Assembly (NCBI GenBank): GCA_963675995.2
Contig: CAXXIY010000002.1
Location: 62,001 to 126,000, forward strand
Direction of reading: 5' to 3'
DNA length: 64,000 bases
Source of the DNA: JAAFHB01 sp963675995
GTDB lineage: Bacteria > Bacteroidota > Bacteroidia > Bacteroidales > Prolixibacteraceae
The position numbers were made by a program, and so were the translations under genes. The notes below the pieces were generated by a model, which did no database searches, was not told the origin of the DNA, and saw nothing but the letters and a program-made list of their open reading frames with translations. Shown here piece after piece: positions 27,018 through 34,252 of this stretch. How positions within the stretch are numbered: position 1 is the first letter of the stretch; each line of letters starts with the position of its first letter.

Positions 27018-28664
27018 ATGTGCAACTATTCAAATAGCAGATCATTGTTCCTTTTATTGGTGCTTATTTTCTTCTCTTTAAGCCTGAACGCGGAGAATAA
27101 AGCGAAGGATTACCGAAAATTGGAACTATCCATTCCAATGAAGGACGGTATGACTTTAGCGACAGATATCTATCTGCCAGAAACAAACAGGCCGGTTCCT
27201 GTGATATTGGTTCGTACACCTTACAACAAAGATGCGGTGAAAGGTGCTGCAGAAAAGTTTCTGAAAAGTAATATTGCTGTTGTATCGCAGGATTGCAGGG
27301 GTAGATTTAAGTCAGGCGGAGCGTTCTACCCCTTTATAAATGAACGTGAAGATGGGTTGGCAACCTTAAAATGGATCAGGGCGCAAACATGGTCAAACGG
27401 AAAAATCGGAGGTTGGGGTGGTAGTTATGTGGGTTATACGCAGTGGGCGATATCCGATTCATTGGACGTCCTGACGCCTCATTTGACAGGGGCAAGCATT
27501 TACGATCTGCTTTACCCGGATACACTTTTATCTCTTCAAACAGCATTTAACTGGGGACTCATCATTTCGGCTAAACAGGTCAACGAAACTTTGCTTAAAG
27601 CCATACCCAAATCCTATTACATTTTGCCCCTCTCTTCAGCCGATGATTCGGTATCGTACGATGTGAAATTCATTAACGACTGGATCGAACATGGTCAATA
27701 CGACAACTACTGGAAGTCTCAGGACCAAAGGAGGATTATAAAATCTCCAATTCTTTCTGTTGCCGGATGGTATGATATATTTTTAAAACAGCAAATATCC
27801 GATTTTCAGTCTCTTGTAATTAAGGGGTCACCGGACAACCGGCTCGTGATAGGTCCCTGGTGCCATGGTTCTCAGGGAATTAAGAAAGACTATGGTGGCG
27901 CTGGAAATACAGCTAAACAGGAGGAGATTATTGGAAATTTTCTCATCAATCACCTGGCTGACCCTTCGCATGTTATTATGGTTCCTCCTTTTACAGATAA
28001 GAAATTTAGCTTGTTTATCATGGAAAGGAATGAATATTTTAGTTCTGATGTATGGCCCCCGAGGGAATCGAAATCAACAGCCTATTATATCGGAAAAGAC
28101 AATTATCTATCAGTAAAAATGTGTCCGGCGAAAGGAATGCTTCAATATACCTATTTCCCGGATAAGCCTTATCTGAGTGCAGGAGGTACCGGGCTTGGCA
28201 CAAATGTTGGACCGGCTTTACAAAACAGTAATCTGGAAAGGAAAGATCAGTTGATATTCGCTACCCCGATTTTGAAAGATCCTTTAACGCTGCTTGGCAA
28301 CTTGTCTGCAATTTTGTACCTCTCAAGCGATGTGGAATGTACCGATTTTTTTGTTTGCATCCAGGATGTTTTCCCCAATGGTGATGTAATTAATATCCAG
28401 GAAGGCGGAGCAAAAGTTCATTTCCCGGATCATAAAATAAAAAAACAGGAGATTTCGGTCTGGTCAACTGGCTACGAACTAAAACAGGGACATCAGTTGC
28501 GGGTAGTAATTACTTCGGGGTGGTTTCCCCGTTTTAACCGCAGTTTAAACAGTTGCGAACCTGCCTTTTCTGCTACGAGTTTTAAGCCGGCTAATCAAAC
28601 CATACATTACGGAAAGGATAATCCATCGCATATTATCCTCCCCGTTCTGCAGGTGCGAAAATGA
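27018..28664 (+). CDS. CocE/NonD family (S15-type) alpha/beta hydrolase, secreted
   Basis: 548 residues with a signal peptide (LFLLLVLIFFSLSLNA). The N-terminal domain is an alpha/beta hydrolase with nucleophile Ser136 in GWGGSYVGY and preceded by SQDCRGRFKSGG, the CocE/X-Pro dipeptidyl peptidase pattern. The C-terminal part is the jelly-roll PepX_C domain (LFIMERNEYFSSDVWPP onward). Members are acyl esterases or peptidases; with glycan genes nearby an ester-cleaving role is possible but unproven. It ends 5 bp before the convergent gene at 28670. Confidence 0.9.
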   Translation: MCNYSNSRSLFLLLVLIFFSLSLNAENKAKDYRKLELSIPMKDGMTLATDIYLPETNRPVPVILVRTPYNKDAVKGAAEKFLKSNIAVVSQDCRGRFKSGGAFYPFINEREDGLATLKWIRAQTWSNGKIGGWGGSYVGYTQWAISDSLDVLTPHLTGASIYDLLYPDTLLSLQTAFNWGLIISAKQVNETLLKAIPKSYYILPLSSADDSVSYDVKFINDWIEHGQYDNYWKSQDQRRIIKSPILSVAGWYDIFLKQQISDFQSLVIKGSPDNRLVIGPWCHGSQGIKKDYGGAGNTAKQEEIIGNFLINHLADPSHVIMVPPFTDKKFSLFIMERNEYFSSDVWPPRESKSTAYYIGKDNYLSVKMCPAKGMLQYTYFPDKPYLSAGGTGLGTNVGPALQNSNLERKDQLIFATPILKDPLTLLGNLSAILYLSSDVECTDFFVCIQDVFPNGDVINIQEGGAKVHFPDHKIKKQEISVWSTGYELKQGHQLRVVITSGWFPRFNRSLNSCEPAFSATSFKPANQTIHYGKDNPSHIILPVLQVRK

Positions 28665-28669
28665 TAATT

Positions 28670-30739
28670 TTAATTCATCTTTCGATCTATCTTTTCGGCT
28701 ACCAGAACTAATCGTTTGAGCAATTTCTGTCCATCAGAGAAGGAGGGAGTTACGTGATGCCAGTCATCCCAAAGTTGTTGTAAGTCTGTAATCACTGAGA
28801 CATCAGTTATTTCTCTGAATTCCTTTATAAACTGCTTACTGGCTGTAGGTTTGTGATTAACATATATCCCTTTCGATTCAAGCGATAGTTTTACCAGTGT
28901 CATACTATGCCAAATGGTATTAAAGGCCAGAAAATCTGCAGGGATAACACTTTCAAGACCTATTGGCATCCTTTTAATTTGCTCTGAAAAATGGTCGGGG
29001 CTACCGGTGCTGATTTTTTCAAGTTCTTTTAATTCTTTTAGAAAAGAGGGCCATTTCATTTTAGCCTCGGCAGATAAAATCTTTTTTAACCCCTCCTTTT
29101 CAGGGTAAAGATCGCTTGTGATTTTCCCCTCCTTAAAAGCTTTATCTGCTAATAAAAGAAGTTCATCGAGGTGGACAGCCTCAACCTGATCAGGAGAAAA
29201 ATTTTCCAAGGCTGTTTTGATCTGGCCCATTGGTATAGAATGGTTTACAAGATTGAATACAAACAATGGCCGGTTTGGACAGGCATTGATAAAATTTTTC
29301 AAAACTTTGGACACATCATCTCCGATATGAATTCCTTCACCAATAAAAATATAGGGTTGTCCTTTTCCCAAAAAACTCTTTTCAAAGGCTGATTCACCCA
29401 TACCCCGTGTAAACCCTACTGCGTTGGGCATGGTTTGTTTCAGCTGATCGTAAAAATGGGGTAGTTCCACCTCCTGCCACCAGTCACGGTCATCCCAGTT
29501 GGTCATGTTGATTGTCGTCAATCCACATTTCTTCATGTAATCGTTACTGAGCTTCAGAAACTTTTCAGGATGTGGATGGCGGAATGGATAGGTATAGGTC
29601 GCCCCGGCCGGTCCGCAAACAAAATAATCGGTCGGTTTCAGATTCTCCATGTAGTATTGAACAGTTCCCGGCATGAGGTCAAAAGCCAGTGGCAAAAATC
29701 CCCAGTTATATTTAAAGTTCCCATGGGCTGGGTCTTTCCAGTCTTTATTCACATGGTTGAGCATAAACCAGGAGGCATCGCCGTCTGTCGCCATATTGGC
29801 CACATATACCTTGTTCTCAACTTCTAGCTCCATTGGATTGATTACCCGCTGATGATAAACCTTTTCGCGATCAACAGGAATACTTGAATGAACCGTAAGA
29901 TTTGAGGTATGAAGGGTGCACAATCCATAATGACCAAAATCAGCTGCAACTCCTATCGCCTCATGCTCCTTGTCACGGGCACAATGCCAACCAAATACGA
30001 CTGCTCCTTCGGGCAACATCTGATAGATATCACGTAAAAGATTGTAATCTGCTTTATCTCTTTCGGAAGATGAGATATCGAACGAAAAGACCTGATGTGC
30101 CACCACATAATCGCGGTTTTTATAGGTTGATGTGGGCCACTCTCCTTTGTGGACGCATAAATTGGCAAGCATGGTTTTGTTACACTTTGGCAATAACACT
30201 TTTATGGCCTCACGATAGATTTCAATCATATCCTTACCCTCGTCCTTAAGCTCCCTTTTCTTAAATAAACCCACTTTTTGGAGCAGCTCTTCCTGTGACT
30301 TTGTTGCAGGTAAAAGATTTTCCAAGGCGCCAATAGAGGTTGCAATATTCAATAAATGGGGCGATTCGGCAGGGTAGAGAATGTATCCGTCAATTTCACT
30401 AACGAAACGTTTTAAAAGATCATCAATACCCGATACCTTTTCGTAGGGAATGCCAAAACTTTTCCTGTAATACTCGAGCCAAAACCGATCATTCTCATTA
30501 ATGCTGTAATAAATCCTTGTTTTTTTACGGTTTACCAACCCCTGAAAGCAAGTGAGCATATTTTTATCGGCCCATCCCAGCTCCTCCTGCAAATCGAGAA
30601 CGAATAACTTTTCCGGAACTGAACCTCCGGGCATCTTTCGGTCGGATTCAGACTTTTTCTGAGGAGTACAGCTGCAGACGGTGAATAGGAGAGCTGCACT
30701 AAGAATTTTTGTGATCCTGCTTTGAAGTGTTGTTTTCAT
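28670..30739 (-). CDS. GxGYxYP-family lipoprotein, putative glycan-active protein
   Basis: 689 residues with a lipoprotein leader (LLFTVCSCTP). The N-terminal half matches the GxGYxYP N-terminal region (LTCFQGLVNRKKTRIYY; EWPTSTYKNRDYVVAH). The C-terminal domain has GPAGATYTYP, a variant of the family motif GxGYxYP with Thr for the second Gly. Genes of this family are frequent in Bacteroidota polysaccharide loci and are regarded as putative glycoside hydrolases, but no activity can be asserted. It is the only long minus-strand gene between 3319 and 60296, and ends 5 bp from the convergent CocE stop, so a shared terminator region must be inside coding sequence or absent. Confidence 0.85.
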   Translation of the reverse strand: MKTTLQSRITKILSAALLFTVCSCTPQKKSESDRKMPGGSVPEKLFVLDLQEELGWADKNMLTCFQGLVNRKKTRIYYSINENDRFWLEYYRKSFGIPYEKVSGIDDLLKRFVSEIDGYILYPAESPHLLNIATSIGALENLLPATKSQEELLQKVGLFKKRELKDEGKDMIEIYREAIKVLLPKCNKTMLANLCVHKGEWPTSTYKNRDYVVAHQVFSFDISSSERDKADYNLLRDIYQMLPEGAVVFGWHCARDKEHEAIGVAADFGHYGLCTLHTSNLTVHSSIPVDREKVYHQRVINPMELEVENKVYVANMATDGDASWFMLNHVNKDWKDPAHGNFKYNWGFLPLAFDLMPGTVQYYMENLKPTDYFVCGPAGATYTYPFRHPHPEKFLKLSNDYMKKCGLTTINMTNWDDRDWWQEVELPHFYDQLKQTMPNAVGFTRGMGESAFEKSFLGKGQPYIFIGEGIHIGDDVSKVLKNFINACPNRPLFVFNLVNHSIPMGQIKTALENFSPDQVEAVHLDELLLLADKAFKEGKITSDLYPEKEGLKKILSAEAKMKWPSFLKELKELEKISTGSPDHFSEQIKRMPIGLESVIPADFLAFNTIWHSMTLVKLSLESKGIYVNHKPTASKQFIKEFREITDVSVITDLQQLWDDWHHVTPSFSDGQKLLKRLVLVAEKIDRKMN

Positions 30740-31610
30740 TGGTGACGCAATTATAATTTACTTATTCTTCATTTTGTGTTTCCTGACTTCCCTTATCCCG
30801 ACCTTCTCTAACACCTTTACTTCGGCTTTGCTCAATAACCCATTTTGGCTTCGGTCTGTTGCCACCAAAGGTGGTGCATTGAGGATCATTCAGTAGAGAA
30901 ACGGGCAGAGTTATTCATAATACTGACCAGAAGTCTCTCCCTGTGGAGATTTAGAGGGATAATAATTGGATTTACGAAATTTAATTTAGAACAATACATT
31001 AATCCAATGGCTTATTATCTATTTCCTTCCGGTTATTGGATCAGCTGATGTTAAAGCGCTATATAATTGGGTAAAAAGGAAAATGTCCCCTCCTTTTCTG
31101 AGTCGACCACCGCCGACTACCTCAAAAATTAATGCGTAACCTTCTCTGTCCTGACTGACATGCCCTCTCTCCTCAACCGGCACCGCATATCCTCCCGTTC
31201 GCCAGCATATTCCAGGCCTCTGACCCGGGCAGGATCAATAACAACATCCAGACCATGAGTATTATCCATTTGGTATCCAAATCCTATTTTTGATGGTGTG
31301 ATGTAGGGTGATATCCTGAGTATACGATTTATTTTGAACCGATTGCCCAAAGATGGTGAGGGGGAGAAAAGTGACCAGGGGTATTAGTAATCTCATGTTA
31401 ATTAAGTTTGAATCGTACCGATGATTCTTAATGCTTTAGAAATAAGCTAAAAAATCATCAAAACCTGTCAACATTTATAGGCACAATCTCCTAATTTATT
31501 TTTAACTATGCAACAATAATCTTAACCAACATACCTTAATTTTTGCCTGACGATCTCTTCTTTTGAAGATTTTAATATAAACTTGTTAATGTCTTAAAAT
31601 TTAAAATGTT
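30740..31610. other. Gene-poor region, 871 bp
   Basis: No intact gene is recognised. The left part upstream of the minus-strand gene at 30739 presumably contains its promoter. The right part holds the probable gene remnant at 31129-31396 and an A/T-rich leader before the DUF1080 gene. A plus-strand open frame at 30845-31048 has no recognisable features. Base composition is locally mixed, with GC-richer patches within AT-rich DNA, consistent with decayed sequence. Confidence 0.5.
31129..31396 (-). pseudogene. Probable remnant of a secreted protein gene, broken by frameshift
   Basis: An ATG at 31394-31396 opens a 44-codon frame starting MRLLIPLVTFLPLTIFGQS, a convincing signal peptide, and stops at 31262. 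A second frame, shifted by one, overlaps it and continues to 31129 with a protein-like sequence (HGLDVVIDPARVRGLEYAGE). The two pieces read best as one gene interrupted by a frameshift and truncated at its 3' end. The family is not recognised. Confidence 0.35.
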
Positions 31611-32384
31611 ATGAATTTATTAAAACAGAGGCTTTTGATTGTTATTCCTTTGAGTTTCATCCTGGGCGGGTGCATTACCCATCCTAACAAACCGGAGCAA
31701 AACAAATTAACGAAGGAGGAAAAAGACCAGGGATGGGAGCTTCTTTTTGATGGTAAATCGTTTAATGGATGGAGGGGGCTTGGCCGTGAAACGGTTCAAC
31801 AGGATCACTGGAAAATTGAAGACGGTACCATCCGAAAGGTGAACAGCCATGATGTACCTTTAGGTGCCGACGGCAAACCCATTGAAGGGGGTGATTTAAT
31901 GACTATTGAAACCTTTGATAATTTTGATTTAACTTTTGAATGGAAAATAAAAGCGGGAGGTAACAGCGGGATTAAATATAACGTCTCGGAAGAGCTAACT
32001 CAAAAGTGGGGCTCAAAATATGGCGCCCTTGGTTTCGAATACCAGATTCTTGACGATAATAGTGAATTGTATAAGGGGAAATTGAAGCCCTCACAATTTA
32101 CTGCGGGACTTTATGAGATGGTAGCCCCTCAAAATGTTCATCTTAAGCCCTTAGACCAGTTTAATAGCGGCCGAATCGTGCTCAATGGAAATCATGGCGA
32201 ACATTGGCTAAATGGGGTGAAAGTTTTGGAGTACGAATTTGGAACTGCAAAGTTTGACTCTTTGTTCCAACTTAGCAAATATCATAAATATCCCGACTTC
32301 GAAAAGAAACGTAAGGGGCATATTGTGATCACAAATCATACCGATGATTCCTGGTACAGAAATATCAAGATCAGAAAACTGTAG
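31611..32384 (+). CDS. DUF1080 / 3-keto-disaccharide hydrolase family lipoprotein
   Basis: 257 residues with a lipobox (LGGCITH). The body is a concanavalin-like jelly roll of PF06439 (GWELLFDGKSFNGWRG at the front; FDLTFEWKIKAGGNSGIKYN; IVLNGNHGEHWLNG; final WYRNIKIRKL). PF06439 is named 3-keto-disaccharide hydrolase; characterised relatives act on 3-keto-glycosides produced by Gfo/Idh/MocA-type oxidoreductases. Two such oxidoreductases are encoded in this window. It is followed 86 bp later by the ROK gene with its own promoter-like sequence. Confidence 0.9.
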   Translation: MNLLKQRLLIVIPLSFILGGCITHPNKPEQNKLTKEEKDQGWELLFDGKSFNGWRGLGRETVQQDHWKIEDGTIRKVNSHDVPLGADGKPIEGGDLMTIETFDNFDLTFEWKIKAGGNSGIKYNVSEELTQKWGSKYGALGFEYQILDDNSELYKGKLKPSQFTAGLYEMVAPQNVHLKPLDQFNSGRIVLNGNHGEHWLNGVKVLEYEFGTAKFDSLFQLSKYHKYPDFEKKRKGHIVITNHTDDSWYRNIKIRKL

Positions 32385-32405
32385 GTAATTTAATTAACCG
32401 AAAAT

Positions 32406-32435
32406 CTTGCGGATCGCAAAAATTTTATATTTTTG
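32406..32435 (+). promoter_or_regulatory. Bacteroidota-type promoter of the ROK/SIS genes
   Basis: CTTG at 32406-32409 (-33-like) and TATTTTTG at 32428-32435, an exact match to the TAnnTTTG -7 consensus, are separated by 18 bp. The -7 element overlaps the operator-like palindrome 32433-32452. The gene starts 35 bp downstream. Confidence 0.55.
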
Positions 32436-32452
32436 CTAAAACGATTTAGTAA
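32433..32452. promoter_or_regulatory. LacI-family operator-like palindrome over the ROK promoter
   Basis: TTGCTAAAACGATTTAGTAA differs from the site at 4518-4537 at two of 20 positions and overlaps the last bases of the -7 element, an ideal position for repression. Central CG is conserved. Confidence 0.55.
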
Positions 32453-32470
32453 TTAAACAAAATAGCTAAA

Positions 32471-33460
32471 ATGAATGAATTAGATCAAAATCAGAAGGAT
32501 ATGTATATTGGGCTGAACATTGGCGGCACCAATTGCAGTGTAGTTGTTGGAGATGCTTCGTTTCTAATCATCCACAGGTCGGGTTTCGAAACCAGGACAG
32601 AGCGTGGATATCAGGCTATTCTGGGGGAATTCAAGGAGCACATTTACGAGATATTGACCAAACATCCCGATTTTAATCTCAAGCGGATTGGAATCAGCTG
32701 TGGTGGTCCGCTCGATTCAAAAACAGGGATGATCTATTCACCACCAAACTTACCAGGTTGGGATAATGTGCCGATTACAAAAATCTTTGGTGATGAATTT
32801 GGAGTCGATGTTGCGATTCAGAATGACGCCAATGCATGTGCATTAGCCGAATGGTTAATGGGTGCAGGGAAAGGAACTTCAAACATGATTTTCCTGACTT
32901 TCGGTACTGGCATGGGTGCCGGTCTGATTCTAAACGGACGTTTGTATAGTGGCACAAATGATTTAGGTGGAGAAGTTGGTCATATCAGACTTGAAAAAAC
33001 AGGTCCCATTGGATTTGGAAAGGCTGGTTCGTTTGAAGGATTTTGCAGTGGCGGGGGAATCGCCCAACTGGCAAAATCGACTGTGGCTGCCCGACTGGCA
33101 AATAACCAACACGTTGGTTTTTGTCCTACCGCAGATCTGATCGGCGATATTGACACAAAAATGGTGGCACTTGCAGCCCAGGCAGGTGATCCTGTGGCGT
33201 ATGAGATTATCCGGACTTCAGCTGAATATCTTGGACAGGGCTTGTCTGTTTTGATCGATATCCTTAATCCTGAGTGCATTGTTATCGGAAGTATTTATGC
33301 CCGCAATGAAGAACTTTTTAAACCGCTTGTTGAGCGGATTTTACATATGGAGGCTATCCCTTCGGCAGTTGAAGTGTGCCGGATTAAACCTGCAAAACTG
33401 GGTGATGCGATCGGTGATTATGCCGCCTTGTGTGTGGCCATTTATGAGGATAAATTTTAA
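32471..33460 (+). CDS. ROK family sugar kinase
   Basis: 329 residues, cytoplasmic. The N-terminal ATP-binding motif IGLNIGGTNCSVVVGD and the FGTGMGAGLILNGRLY motif define the ROK (repressor, ORF, kinase) fold, with catalytic Asp expected in QNDANACAL and EVGHIRLE as the metal/sugar-binding His segment. The canonical zinc motif CxCGxxGCxE is missing: the region reads GFCSGGGIAQLAK. There is no N-terminal HTH, so this is a kinase, not a repressor. Likely phosphorylates an imported hexose or N-acetylhexosamine. It is 9 bp upstream of the SIS-domain gene. Confidence 0.92.
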   Translation: MNELDQNQKDMYIGLNIGGTNCSVVVGDASFLIIHRSGFETRTERGYQAILGEFKEHIYEILTKHPDFNLKRIGISCGGPLDSKTGMIYSPPNLPGWDNVPITKIFGDEFGVDVAIQNDANACALAEWLMGAGKGTSNMIFLTFGTGMGAGLILNGRLYSGTNDLGGEVGHIRLEKTGPIGFGKAGSFEGFCSGGGIAQLAKSTVAARLANNQHVGFCPTADLIGDIDTKMVALAAQAGDPVAYEIIRTSAEYLGQGLSVLIDILNPECIVIGSIYARNEELFKPLVERILHMEAIPSAVEVCRIKPAKLGDAIGDYAALCVAIYEDKF

Positions 33461-33469
33461 TAGTTTAGG

Positions 33470-34126
33470 ATGGTGGAAAATAACTTTTTTTTGGAAGAAT
33501 TGATAACCCGGTATCCACAACTTTTACCGGTCAAAGATGAGATTCGAAAAGCAGCTGAATGTATTATTGGCAGCTATGAGCAAGGGGGAAAATTACTCGT
33601 TTGCGGGAATGGCGGAAGTTGCTCCGATTCGGATCACATTGTTGGAGAATTGATGAAAGGTTTTGAGAATAAACGGAAAATCGCCGGGAACCTGAAAAAA
33701 CAATTGATAGAAACAGATGCTGAAAGAGGATCTTATCTTGCCGAAAAACTTCAGCACGCCTTACCTGCTATCTCTCTGACAGCTCACTCTGCCCTGATAA
33801 CGGCTGTTGCAAACGACACAGATGCCGACCTTATTTTTGCCCAGCAGGTGGTTGGTTACGGAAATCCGGGAGATGTTATAATCGGAATCAGCAGTTCTGG
33901 AAACTCACAAAATGTGATTGATGCGCTGATCACCGCAAAAGTTAAGGGGATGACCGTAATTGGATTAACGGGTGAAACAGGAGGGAAAATGAAACAGTTT
34001 TGCGATATTCTGATCAATGTACAGGGAAAACGAACTGCATTTGTTCAGGAATTGCATCTGCCAGTCTACCACGTCCTTTGCCTGATGGTGGAGAATCACT
34101 TCTTCGGAAATCAAAAAGGGATTTAG
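33470..34126 (+). CDS. GmhA-like SIS-domain sugar-phosphate isomerase
   Basis: 218 residues. CGNGGSCSDSDHIVGELMKG matches the active region of sedoheptulose-7-phosphate isomerase (GmhA) and related SIS proteins; the second half has GISSSGNSQNVIDAL and GLTGETGGKMKQFCD. These enzymes interconvert keto and aldo sugar phosphates. Pairing with a ROK kinase instead of lipopolysaccharide genes suggests a catabolic sugar-phosphate isomerase. A kinase-HAD fusion resembling heptose-pathway enzymes lies at 44906, so a heptose-like or other keto-sugar phosphate is conceivable. Confidence 0.88.
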   Translation: MVENNFFLEELITRYPQLLPVKDEIRKAAECIIGSYEQGGKLLVCGNGGSCSDSDHIVGELMKGFENKRKIAGNLKKQLIETDAERGSYLAEKLQHALPAISLTAHSALITAVANDTDADLIFAQQVVGYGNPGDVIIGISSSGNSQNVIDALITAKVKGMTVIGLTGETGGKMKQFCDILINVQGKRTAFVQELHLPVYHVLCLMVENHFFGNQKGI

Positions 34127-34138
34127 CTTTTTAGACTT

Positions 34139-34180
34139 TTAGGCCATAGATTTTTAGGAATCTAAGAATCTATGGCCTAA
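34139..34180 (+). terminator. Long hairpin after the SIS gene
   Basis: Perfect 14-bp arms at 34139-34152 and 34167-34180, extended inward by near-perfect pairs (TTTAG/CTAAG with one wobble) to a GAAT tetraloop, forming one nearly continuous stem of about 19 bp. It begins 13 bp after the SIS stop. A T-run precedes it but none follows, so it is a terminator candidate or a palindromic repeat. Confidence 0.5.
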
Positions 34181-34252
34181 TATCCTAACAGCCTAATCGT
34201 CTTGCCACCTAAATTCCATAATAATCGAATAAACTAAACATAGAGTATAACC

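Noticed and set aside
30845..31048. 67-codon plus-strand open frame
   Set aside because: No features, and the region looks decayed.
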